Shown: piece by piece, positions 55,357-63,955 of the stretch
Position numbering within the stretch: position 1 is the stretch's first letter
How the letters are laid out: every line of letters begins with the position of its first letter
Source: Alphaproteobacteria bacterium
Lineage (GTDB): Bacteria > Pseudomonadota > Alphaproteobacteria > Micavibrionales > UBA2020
DNA: 64,000 nucleotides
Assembly: GCA_025934695.1 (NCBI GenBank)
Contig: JAICWS010000001.1
Span: 62,001-126,000 of the forward strand
Direction: 5' to 3'
The notes under the pieces: model-generated
Told to the model about the DNA's origin: nothing
Databases searched by the model: none
Seen by the model: the letters and a program-made list of their open reading frames with translations, nothing else
Translations under genes and position numbers: made by a program

Positions 55357-56705
55357 GCCGCCAGTTTCACGTCTTTAATCCAATTGTCGAAATCGGCCAG
55401 CGCGCGCGAGGTATAGGCCCTCTTGCGCTCCTTGCCCTGGATTTTTTCGTCGATAGGCGGGAAGAGGCCGAAGTTCACGTTCATCGGCTGGAAGGTTTCG
55501 GCATTCGCGCCGGTGGTGATGTGGTTGAGCAGCGCGCCCATGGCGGTCGTTGCGGGCGGCGTCGACGGCTGGCGGCCCAAGGCCTCGGCGGCGGCGAAAC
55601 GTCCGGCCATCAGGCCGACCGCCGCGCTTTCGACATAGCCTTCGCAGCCGGTGACCTGCCCGGCAAAGCGCAGGCGCGGCATGGCCTTCAGGCGCAGCAC
55701 CGCATCGAGCAGCTTGGGACTGTTGATGAAGGTATTGCGGTGAATGCCGCCTAGCCGCGCGAATTCCGCGTTCTCGAGGCCGGGGATCATGCGGAAGATG
55801 CGCGTCTGTTCGCCGTATTTCAGCTTCGTCTGGAAGCCGACGATGTTGAAGAGCGTGCCCAAGGCATTGTCCTGCCGCAGCTGCACGACCGCCCAAGGGC
55901 GCCGGCCGGCGTGCGGGTCAGTCAGGCCCACGGGCTTCATCGGTCCGAAGCGCAAAGTATCCTTGCCGCGCTCCGCCATAACCTCGATGGGCAGGCAGCC
56001 TTCGAAATAGGGCGTGTTCTTTTCCCATTCCTTGAATTCGGTCTTTTCCGCGGCGAGCAAGGCGTCGATGAACTTATAATAGTCTTCCTTCAGGTCGAAG
56101 CCGCAGTTGATGTAATCCTTGCCCGTGCCGCCCGGACCCGGCTTGTCGTAGCGCGACTGGTACCAGGCGCGTTCCATGTTTATCGACTCTCTGAAAACGA
56201 TGGGGGCGATGGCATCGAAGAAGGCGAGGCTCTGCTCATTCGTCAGTTCGAGAATGGCTTTCGACAGCGCGGGCGAGGTAAGCGGACCGGTCGCGATGAT
56301 GGTGCTGTCCCATTCCGTCGGCGGCAATCCTGTAACCTCGCCGCGCTCAATAGTCACGAGCGGGTGCGATTTCAGCTTGTCGGTGACATCGGCCGAAAAG
56401 CCGTCGCGATCGACGGCGAGCGCGGAGCCCGCAGGCACCTTGTGCCGGTCGCCGGCCGCCATGATCAGCGACCCCGCGCGGCGCATTTCTTCGTGCAGCA
56501 GGCCGACCGCGTTATTTTCAAAATCGTCGGAACGGAAAGAGTTCGAGCACACGAGCTCGGCGAAATTCTCCGTCTGGTGGGCTTCCGTCTTGCGCACCGG
56601 ACGCATTTCATGGATCACGACGGGCACGCCCGCCTGGACGATCTGCCAAGCCGCTTCTGATCCGGCCATGCCGCCGCCGATGATGTGTATGGGCTTCGTT
56701 TTCAT
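55353..56705 (-). CDS. trmFO: Methylenetetrahydrofolate--tRNA-(uracil-5-)-methyltransferase
   Basis: FAD enzyme that makes 5-methyluridine 54 in tRNA using methylenetetrahydrofolate. N-terminal FAD motif [40 protein letters not shown] with the conserved Cys; [15 protein letters not shown] with a second conserved Cys; [20 protein letters not shown] and [20 protein letters not shown]. 450 residues fits the family. Monocistronic by appearance, convergent with the ankyrin genes. Confidence 0.96.
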   Translation of the reverse strand: MKTKPIHIIGGGMAGSEAAWQIVQAGVPVVIHEMRPVRKTEAHQTENFAELVCSNSFRSDDFENNAVGLLHEEMRRAGSLIMAAGDRHKVPAGSALAVDRDGFSADVTDKLKSHPLVTIERGEVTGLPPTEWDSTIIATGPLTSPALSKAILELTNEQSLAFFDAIAPIVFRESINMERAWYQSRYDKPGPGGTGKDYINCGFDLKEDYYKFIDALLAAEKTEFKEWEKNTPYFEGCLPIEVMAERGKDTLRFGPMKPVGLTDPHAGRRPWAVVQLRQDNALGTLFNIVGFQTKLKYGEQTRIFRMIPGLENAEFARLGGIHRNTFINSPKLLDAVLRLKAMPRLRFAGQVTGCEGYVESAAVGLMAGRFAAAEALGRQPSTPPATTAMGALLNHITTGANAETFQPMNVNFGLFPPIDEKIQGKERKRAYTSRALADFDNWIKDVKLAA

Positions 56706-56746
56706 GCCAGTTCAGATAGCATGGCAGCTGGCGAATTTCAATAATA

Positions 56747-57457
56747 TTACTTGGCGTCCGGGGTGGGCAGGGTTGGCGCTTCATCCGGGCACAGGGCGGA
56801 TTCCTGTTTGTAGTTCTCGATCGTGTCGATGGAACCCTGCCGGGCGCGGCGGGCCGCGATAAGCTTTTCTTTCATCGGCTGGATCGCCTCAACGATCCCT
56901 TTTTCGGTCTTTTTCACCTGGTCCGGCGCCTGGCTCATGGGGACGGGCCCCAAGGGGCCCAGCGACCTTAAGTACCAGAGCAGGTCCATTTTGATCTTGG
57001 GCATATATTCATTGATCGTCTTGAGGTCAGTTGCGACGTGCCGCTCCTCGTGAAGCTTGACCATCTTCTTACGGCATTCGTGGCCCGGCTGCTGCAGTTC
57101 CTTGGCAAGGAAGATGGTGGGCTCATAGTAAATGCTGAAATAAACCTTGTGCACATAAAAGCAGGTATTGCCCGCTGAATCGCTCAGATTCGTGAAATCA
57201 AATCCATATTGAGCGCCTTCCACGCCGCCGACGGTGACGCCTTCGACGAACCATTTGCTGTCAGTAGCGAAAGTGGAGTCGGGAATCTTCGCCATTTCGG
57301 ACGTCAGCTCCTTGATGGGAACATTGGTGACGTATTCCGGCTTTTGCGGCATGAAGTAGACTTCGGCGTGCGGCGCCTCCTGCGGCGGCGGGCAGACGGT
57401 CAGCTGCGCCAGGATGGCGGCTTTGGCGAGCGTAAGAGCGGGAGATGAGTAAGCCAT
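56747..57457 (-). CDS. Four-cysteine HExxH protein 1 (putative secreted metalloprotease)
   Basis: 236 residues; last of four tandem paralogues. Zinc-type motif MVKLHEERHVATDLKTI near residue 138. Four cysteines at equivalent places in all four proteins: in LTVCPP, NTCFYVHKV, GHECRKKM and SALCPDE, suggesting two disulfides and export. N-terminal hydrophobic stretch SPALTLAKAAILAQL serves as possible signal but lacks the usual basic start. Common core: DSKW..GGVTV, YEPTIFLAKEL-PGHEC. No named family recognised. Starts 11 bases after paralogue 2. Confidence 0.75.
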   Translation of the reverse strand: MAYSSPALTLAKAAILAQLTVCPPPQEAPHAEVYFMPQKPEYVTNVPIKELTSEMAKIPDSTFATDSKWFVEGVTVGGVEGAQYGFDFTNLSDSAGNTCFYVHKVYFSIYYEPTIFLAKELQQPGHECRKKMVKLHEERHVATDLKTINEYMPKIKMDLLWYLRSLGPLGPVPMSQAPDQVKKTEKGIVEAIQPMKEKLIAARRARQGSIDTIENYKQESALCPDEAPTLPTPDAK

Positions 57458-57468
57458 GTATCCCCTCG

Positions 57469-58197
57469 CTATTTCGCGGACGGCGCGGGAGAGGGAACGG
57501 CGGCGGCTTTGCCGGGCGCCGCGCAGAGGGATTTTTCTTCCTTGAAGTTCTCCGGCGTGTCGATAGACGATTGCCGGTCGCGCCGGTCGGACAAAAGCTG
57601 GCCGACCATCGGCTTCAGGATCCTGTCGACGGCTTTCTCGAGGTCATGTTGCTGGCCCGCGACGTAATCGCTGTGGAAGGGGCCTTTCACGCCGCCGCCG
57701 CCGCGCAGGAACAAGAGCATCTTCATCTTCATCCTGGCGATACCGTCGTCGAGAAGCGCGATGTCGGCCGCGACATGGCGTTCCTCGTGGTCCTTCGTCA
57801 TTTTAAGCCGGCATTCATGGCCGGGGGCGCCCAGTTCCTTCGCCAGGAAAATCGTCGGCGCATAGCTGACGACAAGCTGGACTTTGTCGATGTAAATGCA
57901 GGCATTGGCGTCTTCGTCGGCAAGCTGCGATGAAAATTCGACGCTGATGTCGCCCGCGCTCGTTTCGGCGGCCATCGCGCCGCCGGGAAAGAGCTGACTG
58001 TCGGATTCCAGTGTCGAATCCAGATCTCCCTGCAGTGTCCCGTTGAGCTCGGCCAGCGGCGCGGTGGTAATGTATTTCGGCTTCGCCGCCGCAAGCATGA
58101 TTTCGACCCGCGGCGCCTGCGCTGCGAGCGGGCAGGCCGACATCTGCGTGAGGACAAAGGCTTTTGCGAGTAAAAGAGCGGGGGAGACGATGGCCAT
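57469..58197 (-). CDS. Four-cysteine HExxH protein 2 (putative secreted metalloprotease)
   Basis: 242-residue paralogue. HExxH motif in MTKDHEERHVAADIALL; cysteines in MSACPLA, NACIYIDKV, GHECRLKM and KSLCAAP. N-terminus IVSPALLLAKAFVLTQM parallels protein 1. The last 15 residues are Ala/Pro-rich. The ATG at 58197 is used; the frame is open to 58317 only as a shadow of the upstream gene. It overlaps the stop of paralogue 3 by one base. Closest to protein 1 (APTIFLAKELGAPGHECRLK against EPTIFLAKELQQPGHECRKK). Confidence 0.75.
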   Translation of the reverse strand: MAIVSPALLLAKAFVLTQMSACPLAAQAPRVEIMLAAAKPKYITTAPLAELNGTLQGDLDSTLESDSQLFPGGAMAAETSAGDISVEFSSQLADEDANACIYIDKVQLVVSYAPTIFLAKELGAPGHECRLKMTKDHEERHVAADIALLDDGIARMKMKMLLFLRGGGGVKGPFHSDYVAGQQHDLEKAVDRILKPMVGQLLSDRRDRQSSIDTPENFKEEKSLCAAPGKAAAVPSPAPSAK

Positions 58198-58904
58198 TAC
58201 CGGGATCCGTCGAATTTGGGGAATTGCCCGGGGCACAGGGCCGTGTCGCGCTGATAATTCGGCAGCGTGTCGATCTCGGCCTGCTTCTGCCGTCGCAGCG
58301 CGACAAACTGCTGCCACTGCGGCGCGATGGCCGCGCCGATCTGTTCGACAACGCGGCGCTTCTGGCTGTCAAGGTCGCCCACGGCATAGGGTCCTTGCGG
58401 CCCCAGCGATTCTGCGATCGCCTGCAACGATTTTTTGAGGTCGGGCACGGCGTCGGTCAGGAGCCTCACGTCCGTGTCGACGTGGCGCTTTTCGTGCATG
58501 AGCGTGGCGCTGTAGCGGCATCCCATGTTCAGGAAGTCCGACGCGATATATACTGACGGATTATAGGTGATCGTGTAGCTGACCTTGTTGACGGTGAAGC
58601 AGGCGGCGCCGGTGCGGACCTCGGTCATGGCCTGGAACCCCACCTGTATCGTGTCCATCAGGTTCGCGCCGGGCTTGACCACCGTGACGCCGCCGACCAT
58701 CCACTTGCCGTCGGTCGCCAGCGTTGAATCGGGGTTCATCATCTGCTGCGTCAGTTGCGCCGAGGTCATGTTGGTGATGGTCGGGCTGTCCTGCTTGACG
58801 AACTCGACGTCGACATCGACAGGCCCCTGCGCCGGGCATTGCGCGGCGCTCAAGGTGGCAAGAATATATCCGGCGGAAAGGGTGAGCGGGTCAAGTCCGA
58901 GCAT
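58197..58904 (-). CDS. Four-cysteine HExxH protein 3 (putative secreted metalloprotease)
   Basis: 235-residue paralogue. HExxH motif in ATLMHEKRHVDTDVRLL; cysteines in AAQCPAQ, AACFTVNKV, NMGCRYS and TALCPGQ. N-terminus GLDPLTLSAGYILATLSA. Closest to protein 4, with which it shares the ending TALCPGQFPKFDG versus TAACPGQFPPYDG. The catalytic Glu and both His are present, so it may be active. Begins eight bases after paralogue 4. Confidence 0.75.
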   Translation of the reverse strand: MLGLDPLTLSAGYILATLSAAQCPAQGPVDVDVEFVKQDSPTITNMTSAQLTQQMMNPDSTLATDGKWMVGGVTVVKPGANLMDTIQVGFQAMTEVRTGAACFTVNKVSYTITYNPSVYIASDFLNMGCRYSATLMHEKRHVDTDVRLLTDAVPDLKKSLQAIAESLGPQGPYAVGDLDSQKRRVVEQIGAAIAPQWQQFVALRRQKQAEIDTLPNYQRDTALCPGQFPKFDGSR

Positions 58905-58912
58905 GCGGGGGC

Positions 58913-59611
58913 CTATTTCCTCACGCCGTCATAGGGCGGGAACTGACCCGGGCAGGCCGCGGTGTCGCGCTTGTAATCGTCGGCCGTATCCACCTGTCCC
59001 TGCGCCTGCTGGACCTGGTAGGACAGATTGCCCCATTTCCCCTTGATGGCCTCCATCGCTTTTTTCATCAGCTCAGTCTTCAAGGATTCGGTCAGCGTCT
59101 CGGGCACCGGCGGCTGCGGGGGCCGCGAGGCCATGTAATCCTCCAGCGCCTGCTGCAGGACCGGCAGGTTGTTGTTGATGATCGTCTCGTCGAGGGCGAC
59201 GTGACGTTTTTCATGCGCGAGCGTCGCATTGGACACGCAATCCGACAGGCCGGCGGCCAGGTAAATCGTCGGGCTGAAGGTGACCGTGTAATTGACCTTG
59301 TCGACCGACAGGCAGACCGTGCCCGCGGCAGCCGGGTGGGTCTTGAATTCGATGTCGATGCCTTCTTTCAGGGCCATGCCGCGGGTCAGGGTCGCACCGC
59401 CCGGCATCCATTTCCCGTGCCAGTAAGCAGTCGAATCCCGGTCCGAGCGCAGGCTCGCCATCTGTTCGGGCGTCTGGTTGCCGACGACGGGATTGTCGGT
59501 CGTCACCAGCTGGACGTTTACCTGCGGCGCGGTCTGCGCCGGGCATTCCGCGACGGTCATGCTGGTAAGGATATACGCGGCGGACAGCGTCAGCGGATCA
59601 AAACCGATCAT
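58913..59611 (-). CDS. Four-cysteine HExxH protein 4 (putative secreted metalloprotease)
   Basis: 232-residue paralogue, first of the four after the L,D-transpeptidase. HExxH motif in ATLAHEKRHVALDETII; cysteines in VAECPAQ, TVCLSVDKV, LSDCVSN and TAACPGQ. N-terminus GFDPLTLSAAYILTSMTV. The gap to the transpeptidase gene is 37 bases, so one transcript is likely. The neighbouring cell-wall enzyme suggests an envelope role for the group; this is inference only. Confidence 0.75.
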   Translation of the reverse strand: MIGFDPLTLSAAYILTSMTVAECPAQTAPQVNVQLVTTDNPVVGNQTPEQMASLRSDRDSTAYWHGKWMPGGATLTRGMALKEGIDIEFKTHPAAAGTVCLSVDKVNYTVTFSPTIYLAAGLSDCVSNATLAHEKRHVALDETIINNNLPVLQQALEDYMASRPPQPPVPETLTESLKTELMKKAMEAIKGKWGNLSYQVQQAQGQVDTADDYKRDTAACPGQFPPYDGVRK

Positions 59612-59648
59612 GGGAAAGCGTCCTTGAAATGAAGGGGAGAAGTATCGA

Positions 59649-60257
59649 TTAAGGCTTGATAATTATGGGAGTGCCGTTCTGGACGAGCTTCCAGATTTCA
59701 TTGATTTCATCATCAGATACGGCGATGCAGCCGTTTGTCCAGTCCTGGTTTTGCGCGCGGCGCCACCAGACCCAGCTCTTGTCGTTCGGCTTGCCGTGAA
59801 TAAAGATGCTGCCGCCCGTTCTATAGCCCAGGCGATGAGCGCGGGCGACGTCCTCGGGATTCGGGTAGGAGATGTGCAGCGAACGGTGATAGGCGCTGCG
59901 GTCGTTGCGCTGATCGATGTAATAGGTGCCTTCCGGCGTCCGGCCGTCGCCTTCGCGGGTCTTCGCCCCGTTCGGCTCGAAACCCAGCGACACGCGATAA
60001 CTGCGGATGGTCCGGCCCTGCGCATCCAGAAGATCGAGGCGGCGCTCGGACTTGATCACCCTTATGGATGAGGCTTTGACATGCGACAGATCGGGATAGG
60101 TCGGCGCCGCGTCTTCATCGGGCAGCAACTGATTGAAAGAAGGCTGGAGAAGGGGAATAGGCGGCTGGTTGGCTGCGATCTTGGTTTGAGCTTGAGCAGA
60201 CCCTGCGGCGGTCACCGCAATAAAGAAACAGACGATTAAAAACTTCCCCGGACGCAT
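59649..60257 (-). CDS. L,D-transpeptidase (YkuD domain)
   Basis: Peptidoglycan cross-linking or protein-anchoring enzyme acting in the periplasm. Signal peptide RPGKFLIVCFFIAVTAAGSA with AQAQ cleavage site. The YkuD domain covers the last 150 residues, with SIFIHGKP and the catalytic Cys in WTNGCIAVSDDEINEIW. The ATG at 60257 gives the clean signal peptide and has GAGGGG before it, although closely spaced; a longer frame to 60290 lacks a ribosome-binding site. 202 residues. First gene before the four HExxH paralogues on the same strand. Confidence 0.9.
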   Translation of the reverse strand: MRPGKFLIVCFFIAVTAAGSAQAQTKIAANQPPIPLLQPSFNQLLPDEDAAPTYPDLSHVKASSIRVIKSERRLDLLDAQGRTIRSYRVSLGFEPNGAKTREGDGRTPEGTYYIDQRNDRSAYHRSLHISYPNPEDVARAHRLGYRTGGSIFIHGKPNDKSWVWWRRAQNQDWTNGCIAVSDDEINEIWKLVQNGTPIIIKP

Positions 60258-60330
60258 ACCCCTCGGACCCCTGAGTCCTCCATAATTCAATGATAATACG
60301 GATCATGAATTAAATAAAATGGATTTTCGC

Positions 60331-60930
60331 TTAAGCAAGGACCGGAACAGCTGTTTTATTCCGTCTTATCAATAGGTAAGCCGTCATAGAACAATTTGTG
60401 AACACCATGAGAACAGGATAGAGCCAAGTGGCGGGTGTATAACGTTCTATGGCAAAGACGGAAAGAAAGGCACCGGCGGTGAAAAACGCATAGCCGGCGG
60501 CAGGCTCTTCATAAGGACGCTCCCAAGCCTTGCGCACCGTGGGGATGAAACCGACCGTATCGATGATGCAGACGAGAATAACGGAATAGATCGGGGTCTT
60601 CGTTACGATCCACAAAGGCACCGCCATCAAGGAAACAATAAGGGTGATCCAGTCGCCGCGGGTATAGCCGCGATCGCCGCGCATATAGCCGATGGCGACA
60701 AGCAAAAAACATGTGGCGCAGGCAAAACCGCGCGCCCAGGAGCCGGGCCCAGCGCCTTCCGCCACCTGCGCCGCGAAGCCAACGGATGAAATCGCGCCCC
60801 AGATCAGCCAAGAAAAGGCATGCGGCTTCGCGCCGTGGCGGAAGACGCTGTTGAAGTAGAAGAGACGGGAGATGAAGATCATTCCCGTCGACAAAACGCC
60901 GAAGATTTCTGTTTGCGTCAACATGTTCAT
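60331..60930 (-). CDS. Multi-pass membrane protein, paralogue of next gene (199 aa)
   Basis: About six to seven hydrophobic segments. Conserved with its neighbour: KPHAFSWLIWGAISSVGFAA, DWITLIVSLMAVPLWIVTKT, SVILVCIIDTVGFIPTVRKA, YTPATWLYPVLMVFTNCSMT. No named family recognised; the Pro/Trp/Asp pattern recalls small transporter-like folds such as PQ-loop proteins, but this is weak. The ATG at 60930 overlaps the upstream gene's stop as ATGA; an upstream TTG at 60936 is less likely. Probably co-transcribed with its paralogue. Confidence 0.72.
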   Translation of the reverse strand: MNMLTQTEIFGVLSTGMIFISRLFYFNSVFRHGAKPHAFSWLIWGAISSVGFAAQVAEGAGPGSWARGFACATCFLLVAIGYMRGDRGYTRGDWITLIVSLMAVPLWIVTKTPIYSVILVCIIDTVGFIPTVRKAWERPYEEPAAGYAFFTAGAFLSVFAIERYTPATWLYPVLMVFTNCSMTAYLLIRRNKTAVPVLA

Positions 60931-61568
60931 TGCCAATGCAGGGATGATGCCTCTTCGCCGGGGGCAAGTCCAGTCTTTGCGCGCTTCGGATGCAGCTGCC
61001 GGCGCCGGATCAGGATATAGGAAGCCATGGTCGCGTTCGACAGCGTCAGCACCGCGGGATAAAGCCAGGTCGAGGGCGTGTAATTCTCGATCGCGAGCAG
61101 CGAGAGGAAGGCGCCGCCGCAGGAGAACATATAGCTATAGGGCGTTTCTTCCTTCGGCTTGCGCCACACTTTGCGCGCGGTCGGCAAATAGCCCGAGGAG
61201 TCGATCATGCAGACGAGGATGACCGACCAGACCGGCGTCTTGGTGATGATCCAGAGCGGAATTGCCGTGAAGGCGATGCCCAGCGTGATCCAGTCCGCAC
61301 GCCGGATGTCGCGCTCGCCCTTCCACCAGCAGAGCGCCAAAATGACATAGCATGTCACGCAGCCCACGCCGCGCACCCAGGCGGCGGGACCCGCATGTTC
61401 CGCGATTTGCGCGGCGAGGCCGATGGCGGAAATCACGCCCCAGATCAGCCACGAAAAAGCATGCGGCCGGGTGCGGCCCTTCATCATGCTCGTCAAATAG
61501 GTCGCGCGGGACGACAGCATCATCCCGATGGCGATAAAGGCGTAGAGGTCTTTGAGTATGAGCGTCAC
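60927..61568 (-). CDS. Multi-pass membrane protein, paralogue of preceding gene (213 aa)
   Basis: Same architecture as the 199-residue protein: RPHAFSWLIWGVISAIGLAA, DWITLGIAFTAIPLWIITKT, SVILVCMIDSSGYLPTARKV, YTPSTWLYPAVLTLSNATMA. The frame is open to 61619 through the REP-like doublet; GTG at 61568 (VTLILKDLYA) is the best start outside the repeat arm, although no strong ribosome-binding site is seen. The tail is basic and hydrophilic. Function unknown. Confidence 0.7.
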   Translation of the reverse strand: MTLILKDLYAFIAIGMMLSSRATYLTSMMKGRTRPHAFSWLIWGVISAIGLAAQIAEHAGPAAWVRGVGCVTCYVILALCWWKGERDIRRADWITLGIAFTAIPLWIITKTPVWSVILVCMIDSSGYLPTARKVWRKPKEETPYSYMFSCGGAFLSLLAIENYTPSTWLYPAVLTLSNATMASYILIRRRQLHPKRAKTGLAPGEEASSLHWQ

Positions 61569-61581
61569 AATAATCCAACAC

Positions 61582-61701
61582 GTAACCCCGGCGAAAGCCG
61601 GGGTCCAGAGTCCATCCATTCAAACGGTGAGCGACAGTGTAAACGACTTCTGCCGTTTGCACTGCAACATTTCAGACCCCGGCTTCCGCCGGGGTTACCG
61701 A
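61582..61701. repeat. REP-like inverted doublet 4
   Basis: The left arm GTAACCCCGGCGAAAGCCGG (61582-61601, continuing GGTCCAGAG) and the right arm CAGACCCCGGCTTCCGCCGG (61673-61692, continuing GGTTACCG) are inverted copies of one palindrome. They lie between serA and the membrane-protein pair, all on the minus strand, and close to both gene ends, so they may help end serA transcription. Confidence 0.85.
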
Positions 61702-61702
61702 G

Positions 61703-63289
61703 TTAGAACCGCAGCACCTGCACACGTTCCACTTGGCTGATCTTCGAAATGTCATCGATGATCTTCTGCGGGACGGTGCCGTCGACGGAAATCAGCGCGA
61801 TGGCGCGGTCTTTGCCGGGAATGCGGCCGAGGTTGAAGTCGGAGATGTTGATGTTGCTGTTGCCCAGGAGTGTACCAACTGCACCAATAAGTCCCGGCTT
61901 GTCGAGGTTCAGGACATAGAGCATTTCCTGGTTGAGGCCCGCTTCCGTGGGCACGCCATTGATATCGATGACGCGCGGATGCTCGCCGCCGAAAACGGTG
62001 CCGGCCACGGTAAAAGTGCCACCCGGGCCTCTCACGGTCACGCGCACGACGGTCTGATAATCGATCGCCTTGTCGCGCTTGGTTTCCGCGATGGTGATGC
62101 CGCGTTCCTTGGCGCGGGCAGGGGCGGAGACGATGTTCACGCCTTCCATCGAGGGCTTAAGGAAGCCTGCGAGGACGAGGGCGGTCAAGGGACGCGTGTT
62201 CAGCGACGCCACCTGGCCTTCATATTCGATCTGGACTTCTTTGGCGTCGGTCGTTGCCATCTGGCCCGCGAAGGAGCCGAGCTGTTCGGCCAGCTTCATA
62301 TAGGGTTTCAGCTTCGGCGCGTCTTCAGCCGAGACGGAAGGCATATTGACCGCGTTCGCGATCGCGCCCTGCAGCAGGTAATCGGCCATCTGCTCGGCCA
62401 CCTGGAGCGCGACGTTTTCCTGCGCTTCGACGGTCGAGGCGCCGAGGTGCGGCGTGCAGATGACTTTGGGATGGTTAAAAAGCACGTTTTCTTTCGCCGG
62501 CTCGACTTCGAAAACATCGAGCGCAGCGCCCGCGACCTGGCCGCTGTCGAGAGCCGCCTTGAGATCCGCTTCGACAATGAGTCCGCCACGCGCGCAATTG
62601 ATCAGGCGCACACCTTTCTTCATTTTCGCAATCGCCGCGGCGTTGAGGATGCCCTTGGTCTGTTCTGTCATCGGCGTATGGAGCGTGATGAAATCCGAGC
62701 GTTTCAGGACATCGTCAAGCTCGACCTTTTCGACGCCGATTTCCACGGCGCGTTCGGCCGACAGGAAGGGGTCATAGGCGATGACTTTCATCTTGAGGCC
62801 GATCGCGCGATCGGCGACGATGGCGCCGATATTGCCGCAGCCGATGACGCCCAGCGTCTTTCCGAACAGCTCCTGGCCCATGAATTTCGACTTTTCCCAT
62901 TTGCCGGCGTGAGTGGAGGCGTTGGCCTGTGGAATGTCGCGGGCGAGCGCCATCAGCATGGCGACGGAATGTTCGGCCGTCGTGATCGAGTTGCCGAAGG
63001 GCGTGTTCATGACGACGACGCCGGTCTGCGTCGCGGCGGGAACATCGACGTTGTCGACGCCGATGCCGGCGCGGCCGATGACTTTCAGGTTCTTCGCGCT
63101 TTTCAGGATATCCGCCGTGACCTTGGTGGAGGAGCGCACGGCAAGACCGTCGTAATTGGCGATTTCGACTTTCAGCTCTTCGGGCTTCAGGTCGGTCTTC
63201 ACCGTGACGTCGACGCCGCGAGAGCGGAAAATCTGCTCGGCCTGCGGGCTCATCTTGTCGCTGATCAAAACTTTCGGCTTGGCGGTCAT
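61703..63289 (-). CDS. serA: D-3-phosphoglycerate dehydrogenase
   Basis: First enzyme of serine biosynthesis, oxidising 3-phosphoglycerate with NAD. Substrate domain KVIGRAGIGVDNVDVPAATQ; NAD site LGVIGCGNIGAIVADRAIGL; catalytic INCARGGLIVE (Arg), and His-Glu pair region with CTPHLGAST. The C-terminal ACT domain (LYVLNLDKPGLIGAVGTLLG) and intervening domain make the long form; 528 residues from the ATG at 63289 (MTAKPKVLIS). The open frame to 63376 is not used. serC is not adjacent. Confidence 0.95.
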   Translation of the reverse strand: MTAKPKVLISDKMSPQAEQIFRSRGVDVTVKTDLKPEELKVEIANYDGLAVRSSTKVTADILKSAKNLKVIGRAGIGVDNVDVPAATQTGVVVMNTPFGNSITTAEHSVAMLMALARDIPQANASTHAGKWEKSKFMGQELFGKTLGVIGCGNIGAIVADRAIGLKMKVIAYDPFLSAERAVEIGVEKVELDDVLKRSDFITLHTPMTEQTKGILNAAAIAKMKKGVRLINCARGGLIVEADLKAALDSGQVAGAALDVFEVEPAKENVLFNHPKVICTPHLGASTVEAQENVALQVAEQMADYLLQGAIANAVNMPSVSAEDAPKLKPYMKLAEQLGSFAGQMATTDAKEVQIEYEGQVASLNTRPLTALVLAGFLKPSMEGVNIVSAPARAKERGITIAETKRDKAIDYQTVVRVTVRGPGGTFTVAGTVFGGEHPRVIDINGVPTEAGLNQEMLYVLNLDKPGLIGAVGTLLGNSNINISDFNLGRIPGKDRAIALISVDGTVPQKIIDDISKISQVERVQVLRF

Positions 63290-63467
63290 GGTTTTTGGTT
63301 CTCCCTCGGATTTAACTCGTGCAAACATGATACGCCGCGCCAAAACCCAATCAAGCGCCGTGATGCTGCGCCGCACAAAAACGCAAGGATTCGTGTAAAT
63401 TTATGCCGTGGACCGCAAAATTATTTCCCGGATGCGGTAGTAATGTGGCGTTTTATGAAAAATTTGC

Positions 63468-63495
63468 ATGACAGGTTGGCGAAGAAGCGTATAGT
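63468..63495 (+). promoter_or_regulatory. Sigma-70-like promoter of the 140-aa gene
   Basis: ATGACA (63468-63473, five of six to TTGACA) and TATAGT (63490-63495, five of six to TATAAT) separated by 16 bases. Transcription would begin near 63501, leaving a leader of about 22 bases with AAGGAACGAG before the ATG at 63524. Confidence 0.5.
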
Positions 63496-63523
63496 AGCGG
63501 CTATCGACAGAAGGAACGAGATC

Positions 63524-63946
63524 ATGAAAAACGGATTCAATGCCGCCGCGCAGAAGATCGTGGACTGGGACGAGTACAAGGCAAAAAAGACCGATATCGA
63601 GATGAAGCAATTCACGCTCGCCGACCACCTGTTTGAAGCCTTCGTCGACTTTCCCTCAAAAGCCTTCCTGTGGATGCGCCGCGGCTTCGGCGAGGCTGCC
63701 GCCGAGATACGTGGGCGTCCTGTCGAGGCGGGCGGATATTATTTCGACACGCTGAACCAGTCGGCCTCCAGTGCTGTGTATTTCGACCGTGATGCGCTTG
63801 AATCAGACCTCGCGTATTTCGCGCGCCACGGCATCAGCGGCAAATTCCAGGCGAAAGCCGCCGCCATTTCGCGCCAGGCCTTCGATGCCTGCCGCGATTT
63901 CAGCGGCCTCATTGAGACCGGCCAGCTCCAGAAAATTTCGATTTAA
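63524..63946 (+). CDS. Hypothetical soluble protein, 140 aa
   Basis: Unrecognised. Start ATG at 63524 (MKNGFNAAAQ) has AAGGAACGAG just before it and a plausible promoter upstream. The protein is predicted helical and charged with several aromatic residues (LFEAFVDFPSKAFLWMRRGF), no signal peptide, no membrane segment. I considered phasin because of size and helicity, but no phasin motif is seen. A long upstream extension of the frame runs antisense to serA and is not credible as coding. Confidence 0.6.
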   Translation: MKNGFNAAAQKIVDWDEYKAKKTDIEMKQFTLADHLFEAFVDFPSKAFLWMRRGFGEAAAEIRGRPVEAGGYYFDTLNQSASSAVYFDRDALESDLAYFARHGISGKFQAKAAAISRQAFDACRDFSGLIETGQLQKISI

Positions 63947-63955
63947 GAATAAGAC

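Noticed and set aside
61733-63463. Long plus-strand extension upstream of the 140-aa gene
   Set aside because: The frame runs antisense through serA and has no own start signal; a ribosome-binding site and promoter support the short start at 63524.
63524-63946. Phasin
   Set aside because: Size and helicity fit loosely, but no phasin motif or adjacent polyhydroxyalkanoate gene is seen.
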